Below, piece by piece: positions 23,171 to 35,189 of a DNA stretch of 64,000 bases (position 1 is its first letter; every line of letters starts with the position of its first letter). A program made the position numbers and the translations under genes. The stretch comes from Ctena decussata (taxonomy: Eukaryota; Mollusca; Bivalvia; Lucinida; Lucinidae). The notes beneath the pieces were generated by a model. The model did not search any database, was not told the origin of the DNA, and worked only from the letters and a program-made list of their open reading frames with translations. The stretch spans positions 21,827,928 to 21,891,927 of the forward strand of contig OZ022513.1 in assembly GCA_963989385.1 (NCBI GenBank), in the 5' to 3' direction.

Positions 23171-23365
23171 CAGAGCTGGAGATAAGAAGGGGTAACAGAG
23201 GTAATTCAGAGATAAGTTTTCTTATTTTTTATGGAAACATGTTGTGGCCCCTCATTAAAACTGTCTTGGTGAGATGTTTCTAATGAGGGGTCACTATGTT
23301 TGTATGGAAAAAAAAGGAAAATCATCCCTAAATTATCCCTGATACCCCTTTTAATCTGGAGCACT
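23171..23365. mobile_element. Family FA, diverged copy 3
   Basis: CAGAGCTGGAGATAAGAAGG at the left and AATCTGGAGCACTG at the right, with centre ATGTTGTGGCCCCTCATT and its inverse. Same layout as FA, but clearly older or a subfamily. Confidence 0.7.
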
Positions 23366-23487
23366 GCAGATTTGTCCAAATCAAGAGGTGATCAAGAACA
23401 TTACATGTACCAGTTTACTCTGTCTAAAGTGAACAGGTACACTCTCAAGGGAAGAACTCTGCCAGTTTAATTTTTGCCTCCCTATAT

Positions 23488-23688
23488 CAGAGCTCTAGTT
23501 AAGTAGGGTTTTGGTGATAATTAAGGATAATTTTTCTTATTTCTCATCAAAACCATATGTTGTGACCCCTCATCTGAACCGTCTCGTCGAGACGGTTCAG
23601 ATGAGGGGTCACAACATATGTTTTTATGAAGAATTTACAAAAATTATCCCTAATTATCACCAAATACTCCCTCTTATCTAGAGCTCTG
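23488..23688. mobile_element. Foldback MITE, family FA copy 4
   Basis: CAGAGCTCTAGTTAAGTAGG to the inverse ATCTAGAGCTCTG. The central hairpin TGAACCGTCTCGTCGAGACG is perfect. Confidence 0.85.
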
Positions 23689-24540
23689 CTATATGGGAGG
23701 TCAGATTTGTTCTTGTAAGAGAAATAATCATTTTTAAGTGTTTCATCCCCAAGTAAGCAAAAAAAGGAAGGCACAAAAATTATCTCCCTTAGACAAATGG
23801 CAGCCACATATACACTTTAAAGCCACATCCTGATAGTAGAAAGTCAGGTAGTTTTTACAAGGTGAAGGGAACTCTGGTTTTCATCCACCTTTTTATAGAC
23901 TGGTTGGATACAAGTGAAATATTCTTGACACTGCCCTGAAACTCTGAAACTGGAAAAAACAAAGCAAAACAAATTAAAATAAAAAGGACATATACACTTG
24001 AAAGAAGCACTGTATTATGATTTGTATCTCTGGGAAATACCGGTCAGTTGGTTCTTGGTACATTTGGCTGGTTATATAATTTGGTTTGATTTTTAACTTG
24101 AAAATGTTGAAAAGACCATTGCTATTTTCGAGATTTTCAAATCTCACTTCTTTGTCAGTATGCCGTTTTTGTTTATTTTTTTTTTTTTTTTTTTTATCAA
24201 AATCACATTTAAATACATGCAAGAACAAAAGGAACTGGATACTGTCTTATTTGTCATAAAGAAAACAAAAATATGAAATTGTTTTCATTGGCTTGGAAGA
24301 TTTTTTTGTCAGGTCCCTTAAGTGAAACTTTTTAAGCTTTAAAAGCCCGTGCTTTTGTACAAATGGTGTCAAACACCTATATATCCTGTATTTTCTTAAA
24401 AGTATACTCCCTCATTCTTTCACCATCTCCAAAATAAAGTTGTACTTATTTCGTTAGATAATGTATCATCATATCTAAATCCATTCAAAAAAGGTGTTTC
24501 ATTTTAATGTATGTTTTAATGAAAATATATGAAATGACCA
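23689..24540. other. Intergenic, nothing recognised
   Basis: AT-rich, with a T run near 24176-24197. No coding or repeat signal could be supported. Confidence 0.4.
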
Positions 24541-25757
24541 CAAGATTCAAGATTCAAGAATTTTTATTTACCGTCGGATTCAGAATAACAAATAACATTA
24601 GCTACATGAGCTATTTTCCGACAAACATATGTATAAGAATAACAAGTAAAAAACAGCTGCAAAAGAAATAGAACGGTTAATAATTTGGTAATTAAAAAAA
24701 GAAATACAATTACATATATACAGTGCTTACATACAATCCCCCTCTACAGCAGCCTTAGGACGAAAGAAAGGGCGAAAGTATCATCAAGGACCCATGCACT
24801 CATATAGTATGAGTTGCAAGGGTCCTTGTTGCGAAAACGAAAGGGGGCCCAAGGCACAACTGTAGAAGGATATATATATATAGCCTGCCCACCCTCTATA
24901 TAAATCAATGAAGTTAGTTAAAAATTTGGCACAGTTAGTACATTACAACTTTAGCAACTAAAACAAGCAGCAAACTAAGTTTAAAACAGTAAGACAGCAA
25001 AGAAGCAGCAAGCAAATTTAGTAAGACAAACTGGAATATTATGCATCATAAAAGGTAAGAAAAGACAGCTATAAATATGCAAAATAAAAAATACAAGAGA
25101 AAGAGACTACAAATGGAAAAGCAAACTAAAATAGATAAAATAAAATAACATAACATAAAATGCTAAGACATCACAGACTAATACAATCTACACATATATT
25201 GACATAGAAATCACAACATTAAAAGCATTATAAGCAAACTAAAAGGGATACGGAAACAAAAACTGCACATATAAACTAACCTGCTGCACCGTCACACATG
25301 GCACAGTTACATCTGGGGCCCGTCCACGTATGGACCAGTCTCTTGAACTGTGCAAAGCTTGTTGCTATTCGCATATCATTTGGGAGGCTGTTCCACACGC
25401 GGGCTGCCTCAAACCTGAAGGATCTCCAGCCATATGTGACGGTTCTAACTGTTGGTACCTTTACTGTGTTCTCATACCTGAAAGAGTAATTAGATTTCTT
25501 TAGTTCTACTAGGTCTCTGAGATACACAGGGGACAAATTGTTTATGCATTTGTATGTTTCTGCAGCTATACATCGAAGTCTATTTACATGCAGTGTTGGG
25601 AGCTCAACTCTATTTAAAATTGTTTCATAACTGGAGTTAAAATCATTAAAAACAATTCTAAGAGCTCTATACTGCAGTTTCTCTAATTTCTCTGTATTGG
25701 TTTTGCTACAGAAATGCCAAATGAGTGGACAATAGTTAAATTGGATTGAATAAAAGA
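24541..25757 (-). mobile_element. 5'-truncated LINE (CR1/L2-like 3' end)
   Basis: Reading the minus strand, the copy begins inside the reverse transcriptase (25757), ends its frame at 25276 and continues as a roughly 730-bp 3'UTR. It finishes in a short tandem tail, repeats of TTGAATC, near 24541. A short-repeat tail rather than poly(A) is typical of CR1/L2-type LINEs. Confidence 0.75.
25276..25757 (-). pseudogene. LINE reverse transcriptase, C-terminal part
   Basis: An open frame without a starting Met reads FNYCPLIWHFC, then LEKLQYRALRIVFND, LPTLHVNRLRCIAAE, INNLSPVYLRDL and FEAARVWNSLPNDMR. This is the region after the catalytic palm of non-LTR reverse transcriptases. The catalytic YADD region is absent, so the copy is dead by 5' truncation. 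A C-terminal CNCAMCDG segment follows. Confidence 0.85.
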
Positions 25758-26184
25758 TTTAAAAATGAGGAGTTTTGAGTCTACTGATTAAAATTTGCTG
25801 AGTCTCTGTAAAACGTTTAGCTGTCGAGCCGCCTTCATGCATATTTTCATACCACAAGTGTAAGATTCTGTTTATAGTATTATGGGATTTTAATGCCTTC
25901 AAACAGAACATTATTTCAGTAAGAAAATGCAATGTTGACCTGGACGTTGTCAATGAAGTTATGAGTATGAGCCAAAGTGTTATTACATGTGTGGTCATAT
26001 AATGTTTATGACACCACCTTATCCACTGAATAACAGCGACGTTAATATATGATAAAAATGAATACGTCACCATTTGTACAAGAGACAATTGCATAAGGCT
26101 AGAATTTGCTTTCCTAGAATACATTAGGTGACTCTTTTCTGTACAAGGGTTTACTGGAACAGGAAAGAATTTGCTTTCTAGAGA

Positions 26185-26462
26185 GCACACCACCTTTTCT
26201 ACCCATGTAAAGGTAAACGCTTTCCATAGCCTTGAGGCTATAGGGGCAATGAAGGTTAGAGGCATGGAATTTGAAAGGCGGTATCCATCCCTCTCTTTTC
26301 GCGGCCTTATCCTTCCCCTAATTCCAAACAGGTACCCATCTGCTGCTAGGTTGACAGAGAGTTTTCCAGTCGTCGAATGGTGAAGCCCGGGTTTGAACAC
26401 ATGACCTTCTGCTGGTGACTTACCATAACTGAGTGTCTCCAAACACTTGACCATGGCGCCTC
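26185..26462 (-). mobile_element. tRNA-derived SINE, family S2 copy 1
   Basis: On the minus strand the head starts GGCGCCATGGTCAAGTGTTT with A-box-like TGGTCAAGTG and B-box-like GTGTTCAAACCC. The body contains GCGAAAAGAGAGGGATGG. It is shared with 57790-58013. Confidence 0.65.
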
Positions 26463-26472
26463 TCTACCAAAA

Positions 26473-26710
26473 TTGAGCCGCAACATTAGAAAACAAGGTG
26501 GCATATGCACGACGCGAAAACTCAGATCAGCCTGAGCATATGTCCAGTCTGATCAGCGTCTTTGCTGTGTTTTTAAAGGGTTGCTACGGGTCTAAGCTAC
26601 CTCAGTGCGGACAGCGAAGACTCTGGTCAGACTGGGCAGCTGCCAAGGCTGATCTGAGTCTTTGCTGGGCGCACATGTCACTTTGTTGATTTTGTTGGGT
26701 CCGCGCCACT
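26473..26710. mobile_element. Foldback MITE, family FB copy 4
   Basis: TTGAGCCGCAACATTAGAAA, AACTCAGATCAGCCTGAGC and the inverse arm ending near GGGTCCGCGCCACTTA. The right terminus is degraded. Confidence 0.75.
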
Positions 26711-27020
26711 TATGTTTTCATTTTATGTAGATTTATCTACACGCCTAAATGAAATCCTTAGAACACTCTTATTCACTGAAATAGATGTGCCTGATACAAA
26801 CAAGGGAGAACTAGAGGAGGCTGCTGTTGATGCGCTGTGCTCAGGGTCTGCGTAGTTTGCCATAATATGGCCAGTCATGTCAGTTTTGTCAAATAGAGAG
26901 TTTAGTGAAGACAGTTTGTTAAAATTTTATGGTAATAACATTAGTTGGTTAAAGTGTCCCCACACAAAGGGTAAGTACTTACTTACATGGTTCAAATTAC
27001 CACGTTTGTACGTTACAATA

Positions 27021-27279
27021 GCCGGGCCGCGTAGCGCAGTCGGTAGGGCGCCTGACTTGTAAGCCAGAGGTCCTTGGTTCGATACCCGGTCCGGCCACTT
27101 ACTTTCATTTCCCCTTCCACTGATTCAAGAAGGGCAGTTGTCAGTTACTGGTGAAAGAAAGTGCATCTGGTACTGGTTAACCGTTTAGGAGGTCTAAGAC
27201 TGTCTAAGAATAGTGTGGTCAGGTCCCGACATGACCACTGCTGTTTACCGTGGACGTTAAACAATAACAACAACAAAAC
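27021..27279 (+). mobile_element. tRNA-derived SINE, family S3
   Basis: The head GCCGGGCCGCGTAGCGCAGT has A box TAGCGCAGTCGG, and B box GGTTCGATACCC follows near 27076. The body (27100-27260) ends in GGACGTTAAACAATAACAAC and a CAA-rich tail. The cloverleaf is imperfect (T-stem mismatch, extra bases before the D arm) and the body is attached, so this is a SINE and not a tRNA gene. Confidence 0.75.
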
Positions 27280-28456
27280 ACCGTTAACGTAACATTGATT
27301 ATATACCAAACAAAAAAAAAAAAAAAAAAAAACGCACACAGTAATATTTTGGTATTTTCTTGGAAATATCAAAAATTTAAGAAAATAATTCATACAATGT
27401 TACAGATAGACAATCGGAAAGTTCAACCAGAAAATTTCATTCAATTGTGTCAATTCAGTACTTTGTGACGCGTCTATGAACAAGGCTGGGGTCAGTTTTG
27501 AATGTCACAGTTTTCAATAAGAGGCCATTGTCAGCGATTTCAGTAATGCGTATTTTTCATGCATATGGAAGGTACAGATACTTATCCACGCCATGATGAA
27601 GTCTGAGCAAGATTTGATCAGAAATACGGATTTTTAGACATTTTCTAATCATGCTATAAAAGGTAAATTAAACGGGGGAAATCGTACTGTGTGCGTTTCT
27701 TTTTTTTTTGTTTGGTATACTTATATGCATTCGAAGGTAGTTAACAGGTTTCCCATTTGAGCGTATATGAAATGGCATCATGTGAAAATCTGGGATAAAT
27801 CACATAGCTAACGTGGCAGCGTGCAAGGTTCGCGCCTTGATAACGGCGGATGTGAACATTTACCTCTGTCGGCGTCCGCATCAAAATAGTCCTTTGGAAA
27901 GCATCGCAATATCCTTGCATTTTCATTAAAATCATGTCAGAATTGAAATAATTTTTCCTTACCGGTAAATTATCGCTGATTGACACGTGTTGTCGGGCAG
28001 ATACAAATATTAATTTACTCCAGCTTCGCCGTTGTGAATTCAGCCGGATTCTTGATTAGCCCTCCAACAACGTGTGCTAATCAGTGATAAGTCACGGGTT
28101 AGGAAAAATCATTTTCTACAAATACTACGTGGTCAATCGGGAAAATGTAGTCACCCTTCGTCGGTAATCCCCGCAGATGCATTCTTTCGCGAACAGCGGT
28201 AAACCCCCATACAGCGCCAGAATGTCAATTTCTACAAATACTGCTTTTTAGGACGTTCTAAATTACTAATTTTTGGTGAACCGTAAGTAATATAAAATGT
28301 ATATTATCCCTCATACTAGCATACTACGTTCTAAAATACACACGCGCAAAAATATCAAAATCTTATAATTGTAATAAAATCAGTTAGCTACGTGACAATT
28401 CTCATAATGAGCCTACATTTGAGACGCGCCATATTGAAAGGTATTATACGTTATAT
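27280..28456. other. Intergenic, no gene
   Basis: An A run (27311-27331) is followed by unremarkable sequence. TTTGGTATACT near 27712 and ATATACCAAAC near 27300 are inverse neighbours of A/T runs and CGCACACAGTA / TACTGTGTGCG (27333 and 27685), suggesting an inverted-repeat element of about 400 bp. Confidence 0.35.
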
Positions 28457-28522
28457 GCAAACAGTGAAGACTTAGATCAGCCTGCGCCTTCGCGCAGTCT
28501 GATCACAGTCTTCACTGTTTGC
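28457..28522. repeat. 66-bp hairpin with FB-like core
   Basis: GCAAACAGTGAAGACTTAGA plus TCAGCCTGCGC, loop CTTC, then the inverse to TTCACTGTTTGC. One mismatch and a one-base offset. The core resembles the FB arm. Confidence 0.8.
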
Positions 28523-29029
28523 TGTAAACATTTGGTAGAATCCATAAATTGTGGATGGGATCAGGGATGGCTTTTATTAGATTGTGTAAAAATGCAGGCT
28601 TATTTTGAGTCTTCCTATTTCGCAAATGCATAAGTTACATTTTCACAAGACCACAATCGTTTCATCATCTGTTCTTCATCGATTTTCATTCTAATTCGTG
28701 ATGGAAATGCGTCTATAGCGATAAAAGAAGTCTTAAATGTGCAGAAACGGAGAAAATATTAAGTGACCTTAAGCTAGACGTTTTATAAATTGCGAGGGAC
28801 AAGCCAAAAGGTACGAAGCATATTTTATTGTATTTCTATGTTAATAAGTTCATTTTCTTTGTTCCGCTAAATCATTTTATCCGCAGTGTTCTTTTGAAAT
28901 GGTCACACATCTTGGTAGTATCCGCACCGGGGAACGGCATTCAACACAGGCAACGTACTATATCGAATACTTATTAATTGAATTTTTGTTTGACCCGACA
29001 GTTTGTTAGACAAACATGTCAGACATGAT
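28523..29029. other. Intergenic, nothing recognised
   Basis: No coding or repeat signal that I can support. Confidence 0.4.
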
Positions 29030-29990
29030 TATACCCCCGGCATACGAAGTATGTCGAGGGGTATATAGTTTTTGTCCGTCTGTCCGTTAGTCCGTCCTTA
29101 CGTAAGTTAACATTTGCGTTAAAGTTTTGTGTTAAGTTTTTTATTTTGCTTCTGTTAACCAGAACTTGTTCATACATGCTTATTATTTTAGTAGAGGATG
29201 GAAACTGATTAATTTGCATCATCTAGATGCTGCTGCTGGCCTAAGGTCAAGGTCACAGACTTTGAAATTTGAACAATAGCTGCGTTAAAGTTTTGCGTTA
29301 AGTTTTTGCTTTTTCTCGTTTTTTCTGAAAGACTTAATTCTAACTTGTTCATATGTGCTCAGTGTTAGTACAGGATAAATAGGTATTAGTTTTCATCATC
29401 TGGACGCTGCTGCTGACATAAGGTCAAGGTCACAGACTTAGAAATTTGTATACCATTTGTGTTAAAGTTTTGTGTTCAGTTATATTTTATTTTATGCTTA
29501 TATTTTGAATATACTTGAATAGAACCTTTTACAATGCTACTAGGTTTACTTCTAGGTTGAAACGGATCAGTTGACATCATCCAGATGCTGCTGCTGCTTA
29601 CTTATGGTCAAGGCCACAGACTTTGAAATTTGTATACGCTTTGCATTAAAGTTTTATTTTACAATGGAAACTTTTATTATGCTTCTAGAATGACTTCTAG
29701 GTTGAAACTGATCAGTTTACATTGTCAAGATGCTGCTGCTGACTTAAGGTGAAGGCCACAGAGATGATTTGTGTTAAATATTTGTGTTAAATTTCTATGT
29801 TTTTTCTGCTTATGCAAATTTTAAATTGAACCTTCTGGCTTTTGTCTGTGGGCCTTTCACTGGATTTGTTATAAATTGTCCACCTGTCTGTTTGTTTGTT
29901 AACATTTGCTTTAAAGCTTTGTATTTAATGTGCTTTTATTAGGGGTTGGCGCTGGCCGGGGGTATACGTGAGCCCCTGCTCACTTGCTCT
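29030..29990 (+). mobile_element. Helentron-like element E2
   Basis: The 5' end TATACCCCCGGC is followed by an immediate foldback (ATACGAAGTAT..GAGGGGTATA) and a GTCC-rich stretch. The core is about four units of 145-180 bp marked by ATGCTGCTGCTG and AAGGTCAAGGTCACAGACTT. The 3' end has the inverted motif GCCGGGGGTATA, hairpin GTGAGCCCCTGCTCAC (29969-29984) and TTGCTCT before AGTTTTT. Same architecture as E1, whose 5' motif it shares. Confidence 0.65.
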
Positions 29991-30253
29991 AGTTTTTGAA
30001 TGAATTTCGTCTGGTATAAATTCGTTGTCATGGTCGTTGTAGCCCGAAAATTGTTTCAAGCATTTCTTGAATATGCATGTCAGTTCAGTAAAACTGTTGA
30101 TTCCTATTTCAAGAACCTGGCGTTTGATGGTCTGTGAGACTATACTTCAGAAACAAACTTACCCTGATGAGATGACCCAGAAAGTTTCCTGTACGTTGTC
30201 TTCGTTGACTGTGTTGAATGCCAGACGAGTGACACCAGACAGTGCAGTTATCC

Positions 30254-30281
<28 letters not shown>
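30254..30281. repeat. A28 homopolymer
   Basis: A run of 28 A, 25 bp before the S1 SINE head. Its orientation does not fit that SINE's tail, so it may be the tail of an older retroposed copy. Confidence 0.8.
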
Positions 30282-30284
<3 letters not shown>

Positions 30285-30305
30285 GACCGTTTTGTTCCAC
30301 CCAAC

Positions 30306-30497
30306 GGACTCCCGGTGACACAGAGGGTTAAGCGATAGCCTGCTGATCTAGCGGCCTGGGTTCGATTCCTGATAAGGCGAAAAGCTTTTTAAACGTAAAC
30401 AGGGTTCCACTGCATACGGCCTTTCATTATTACCTTCCTATTGTCCTGATATGACTAAAATACTGTTAAAAAGGATGTAAAATTGCAACATATTCAT
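30306..30497 (+). mobile_element. tRNA-derived SINE, family S1 copy 1
   Basis: The head ACTCCCGGTGACACAGAGGG has a degraded A box, and B box GGGTTCGATTCC lies at 30359-30370. The body contains CAGGGTTCCACTGCATACGG and ends ATATGACTAAAATACTGTTA then AAAAGGATGTAAAATTG. Copies 2 and 3 are at 39839 and 54150 on the minus strand. Confidence 0.75.
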
Positions 30498-31060
30498 TCG
30501 TAAACTCCATCCAACTAACCTTTCGTCGCTAAAAATCCCAACTTAAAGGAGGTGAAAAGGCACATTATAGTCTGTGCGAAATATTAAAGGCATATCCCAA
30601 TGTGGGCTCAAAACGTGGAATCAAAATTGATTCAATGTTGATTCAGCGTTGTGTGCCTTCTGGGATCCGTGCAGTCAGCAATCTAGTTTATACACTGAAA
30701 AGTGAAGATTGATGAGCGATTCACATACCGATCTGAGTCCCTGCGGTTCAAACGTTCAGAATTCATGGAAATTCTTGTCACTTGCTATCGGTACTTAGTG
30801 CCTTAGTGCCTTATACTAGCCTGGCATTCAGCCCATGTATTTAGGTCCTGGCTTTATGTATGGCAAGGTACATAACCGGTACATTACTATCACCAAGATG
30901 TTTTATTACCTGCCCAATTCTGAAATACATTAAACCCCACATCTTTTGAAGTGTAGTAGTGATAGAATATGATATGTACATTCATTTTCGTGTATTCATT
31001 TATGGTGTTGTTTTATTTAATAGACAGGCATCGGTCGAGTATTATACCTACTTATGCAGT
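30498..31060. other. Intergenic, nothing recognised
   Basis: No gene, tandem repeat or clear inverted repeat was found. Confidence 0.4.
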
Positions 31061-31700
31061 ATGCCAGTGGTTACTATTTAGTCCCTATTTTTGGATATCC
31101 ATAATTCTTTTTTTTTCGATATTCATATTTCCTTTTATGGATATCCATTATTTTTTTTTGGATATCAGAAAAAGAAACTATTGGATATCCATAATAATAG
31201 TCCCTATTTTTGGATATCAATAATTCTTTTTTTATTTATGGATATCCATTATTTTTGGGGGATATCAGAAAAATATTGAATATCCATGATAATTTATGGA
31301 TATAAAAAAACTTTGCTTTATGGATATCCAAAAAAATCGAATTATGGATATCCAAAAATCGGATAATGGATATCCAAAAAGAAGATTTTTTTGGATGTTC
31401 ATAAATTGAATAATGGATATCCATAATTCGGTTAATGGGTATTCTTAATTCAATATTTGAAAATCTATAATTCGATCTATAGATTTCCATAATCTAATTT
31501 ATGGATATCCAAAATTAACGCAGAATTTTAGGATATTCGAATTATGGATATCCACAAATCAAATTAAGTTTATCGATAAATTGAAAAGTGGATATCCAAT
31601 ATTATGCTGTATTTTTGAATATTCATAAATCGAATAATGGATATCCTAAAATCAATTAATGGATATCTATAAATAGGGAATAAATAGTAGAACAGCACCA
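31061..31700. repeat. GGATATCC palindrome cluster, unit 1
   Basis: About twenty copies of the palindrome TGGATATCCA or close variants, spaced by 10-30 bases of A/T. The ends are inverse: TTACTATTTAGTCCCTATTT at the left and AAATAGGGAATAAATAGTAG at the right. It ends at CACCATATGGGGTG, where unit 2 begins. Confidence 0.75.
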
Positions 31701-32114
31701 TATGGGGTGCCGTTTTACAGTCTATTCGCTAGTTTTGGATCTACATTAATTGAATTAAGGATACCCATAATTCCATTTACGGATATCTATAATTCATTTT
31801 TGGATGACACAAAATAATTCTGGATATCCATAATTGTTTATTGATATCCAAAAACGATTAATGGATATCCCAAAATTGAATCATGTTTATCAAAAAATAG
31901 AACTAATTTGGATATCAATAAATTGAATCATGGAGATCCTTTTTTGATTTATGGATATCCATAATTTACTTACGGATATAAAATACAGCAGATATTTGGT
32001 TATCCAAAAACGAATTACGGATATTCATCAGTCGAATTATGGACATCCATGTATCAAAATTATGGGTTTAAAGGGTATCCATAAATAGGGAATAAATAGT
32101 AAAACGGCTCCCCA
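31701..32114. repeat. GGATATCC palindrome cluster, unit 2
   Basis: The ends ATGGGGTGCCGTTTTAC and (inverted) ATGGGGAGCCGTTTTAC bracket more GGATATCC motifs. The right end AAATAGGGAATAAATAGTAA matches the right end of unit 1, so the two are related and lie head to tail. Confidence 0.75.
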
Positions 32115-32377
32115 TAAGCTGATATATATATATGGACATTTTTTGAAGTGTGGAACAACCATGTTTCTGAAATAATTTGGGTGCTAGGTAGTTAGCCTTC
32201 AGTTTATTTGGCATAGTACGGAACAGCAATAGCCTAACGAAAGAAAAAAAAACAGAAACAAAATAAGAAAAACCAAAATGAACTGCCTTGACCTATTATC
32301 AAGTGTCATGATTTTACAACCATTTTGCTCAAGTTTGTTTACATGAGTGGGACGCACAAAAGATACCATACTGTATA

Positions 32378-33726
32378 CAGTGGACTCGACAGTATCGGAT
32401 CATCGACAGTATCGGATCACCCTTATGTTATCGCCCATTTTTCTCAAAAATGAAGCAAATATTTTTTACCATTATATCACAGTCATCGAGTTAGACCAAT
32501 GACAAAAAGCAGGGTGAAAAATTCGATCAAAATGTGCGGCTGTGAAACAAATCAGAGTTGTTGAAAAGCTTGACCCCTCTTCAGCGGCGCTTGCATTTTG
32601 TCTGTTGCTCGTTACCACCAAAACAAATTTCGGTTGTTTACACAATTTTATCATTAGGCGATTGAGACCGATTCTGCTTTGTAATGTGTCCTGGCATCCC
32701 TAAAATTGCAGGCAGTCTTTATTTTTGTGACATTCCAGTATTTGATGAAACTAAATACTTGAAAAGTTGGGCACCGGTGTGCGACAGTAACGGATCATTG
32801 TATATACAAGCATTTGCTGGAAAAATTATGTCGGATGCATGGTCTGATGTTGAAAGTAAGTCATAAATCAGCTACCTGAGTGGCTGCAGTGTCTACCCTT
32901 TTTGCGAAATATCCCCCATACCACCCACGCCCCACACACTAGCGTCTGATAATAACGGTTATGCGTAGCGCATCTAAGCTTCCGCTAAACATTCTGAAGA
33001 AAATTCAAGATCAGCTCGCATGTGTGTGAACCCATTAATGACTTGCGTTCATCTGATGGACAGTTGTACACTGTGTAGACTCAGATTAGTGCTCGTTGAA
33101 TGACCATGTAGTGTTTATACTCTGTTTGCATTGATATTCCAATGCTAAGGCGGAAAATCACCGTAAATTTCTTGAGCCTGATCAGACGCTACGGTCTTTT
33201 CAATGTGTATTCTTTGCGAAGTCGGATTATGGTCTTAACTGTTTGAGTTGGTCCGTGCTAAAGGGGCGCAGGGGATAACTGAGTTAAGAATTATTGACAT
33301 GCTTGTACATTTTTACACATTCAGCTGATATCTGACAGACATAACCGTTGCTAGTGACGGACCACGTGAAAAATATCGTTGAAAGGCCGTAAAAGTTTCC
33401 TCTGAGAGTTTAATAGGTCCAACTGATTATGTAGCCAAATTTTGGAAGCTAAGAAGGTTGGCCGAACGCCTCGGAAGAACTCTCCTGTAAGATAATATTA
33501 TATGATCCGATACTGTCGCAACTGATTCGTTACTGTCGTAAGACCCCCCTGTAAGTCTGGATAGGTTATCCGCCCTTAAAGGAATAAATTAAGTAAATAT
33601 TTTGACATGGATAGATAAAAGGGATATTTTGCAAGTGTTATGTGTAATAACAGTCATAATTTTATCATTCATACACAACAAAACAGGAGTTTTATTGAAC
33701 TTGATCCGATACTGTCGAGTCCACTG
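32378..33726. mobile_element. 1.35-kb pogo/Tigger-type non-autonomous element
   Basis: The ends CAGTGGACTCGACAGTATCG and its perfect inverse are flanked by TA (32376-32377 and 33727-33728). A second copy of CGACAGTATCGGATCA lies inside the left end (about 32408) and inverted near 33500 at the right. TA target and CAGT start fit pogo/Tigger. A 60-codon frame at 32684-32866 has no recognised motif. Confidence 0.8.
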
Positions 33727-34955
33727 TATGTGGACAACAAAAGCTCTGATTTGCACCGGTGCAGCATGTTCAAATTTTTGATTTGTCACTTAAGGTAGAC
33801 GAATGGTGAATAAAGATATTGGTGGGGCATTCATTTCATTATACCAGCTGAATAACCCAAAGGGCTATAAAACATTTGGATAAGAAAAGAAAATTTTTCA
33901 CCGTTTTGTTTTCCTAAAAAACAAACTTTTGTATTTATACATACTTTTTTTTACACATTTTCCATTAAAATTCATGTCTCTAGCAAAAGGATGCACTTTC
34001 ATTTCTGCAACTCATATAATCTTTAATATAGGGTATTTGAAACAGACTGGTTAGAAAAATTGCAATTATCTTGATTATAAGTATATTTTTACACTTTTTT
34101 AAAAAATGCAAGAAAATTGAATTTCATGAAAAACGTCATGAAAAATATATTCAATCGATGGGGCATGCTTATGCGTATTGTTTTAGTAAAACTTACATTG
34201 TATGATACAGAATAAAACAAAAAAACAAACATTTCACCGTTTTGTTTCCTAGAAAAACAATGTTTAAGTTAAAAAATATCCCCAAAAAAGACTTCCAAAT
34301 ACTGCACCTGCTGCAAACACAGCCGGTCCTTGCCCTGTTATTTATTTTTCTGTTGTTCCGGGTCTACCATAGAGTAATGCCTCAAAAATGCGCAGATGGA
34401 ATTGAAATTGTAAAGACCTTGATCACTCTGGTTCCTAAGGAACAGTCTGATCACGGTTTCCACTGTTTATACAGACGTATCTGCCCGAAAACTTTGGATC
34501 TTTATGGTATGCATTGTAAGTGTGTATATACATTGTATTCCATAGTTGATTGATTCACCATGAACAAGAACTCTGTTATGTGTTTTTATAAGTCGATACA
34601 GAGTTATTGTGTATCTAAATACCTTAATCTTTACACACTGGCAAACAGACCGATGCAGGCCACAATTATAGGCCTATGTGCTTGTTAAAGCGAGTCTTAA
34701 GGACTATTTTGTCGTGTGTAACCCTGATAAAATGCACAGGTGATCACAGGCCATAGGCATTCTAAATTTTTTATTTGAAGGATATGCTATATATGTGTAG
34801 ATGTACGAGGATGGATATGTTATTATAGTAAAGGTACTAAACGTAATGCTGCGTCGTCTCAAACTCTTCATGTGCATTAAGGATGTGTGGACACACCGCC
34901 ATTTCTTCACCAATATTTTTCAGCTTGTAACTTCCTGTTTACTTCCTGGACGGTG
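33727..34955. other. Intergenic; two direct copies of a 30-bp motif
   Basis: TTTCACCGTTTTGTTT(T)CCTA occurs at about 33896 and 34232, suggesting an old local duplication. An FB-like half hairpin with GTCTGATCACGGTTTCCACT lies near 34445. No gene is recognised. Confidence 0.4.
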
Positions 34956-35189
34956 TGGGTGGTCGGGTGGTGCGATGGTTCTATGTATAACTTCCAGTGC
35001 CAAGGCGTCCTACTGATTTGGAACATTGTAGGGCAAGGGCCTACTGTGCTTTCAGTAGGTGCGGATGGGGGTTGTTTGGACATTTTTCTCTCGTCTGTCA
35101 TTTCTCCTCTTTCTCCCTCTCTGGGAGTCGGCCCGATATAGACTGAAATACTGTCTCAAAGGGCCGTTAAACCCAAAACAATCAATCAA
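34956..35189 (+). mobile_element. SINE family S4 with 12-bp TSD
   Basis: Flanked by perfect 12-bp copies of TCCTGGACGGTG (34944-34955 and 35190-35201). The 3' end is GGGCCGTTAAACCCAAAACA followed by ATC/AATC repeats, like the tail of S3. The promoter boxes are not clear. Confidence 0.75.

Noticed and set aside
25759..26454. 231-codon minus-strand frame
   Set aside because: It runs from the S2 SINE into unrelated sequence and ends where the LINE starts. Its first 60 codons are SINE sequence. No domain recognised.
27021..27096. Functional tRNA gene
   Set aside because: A and B boxes are present, but the cloverleaf has stem mismatches and extra bases, and a SINE body and tail follow.
32684..32866. 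60-codon frame as a gene
   Set aside because: It lies inside a non-autonomous pogo-type element, has no recognised motif and no splice context.
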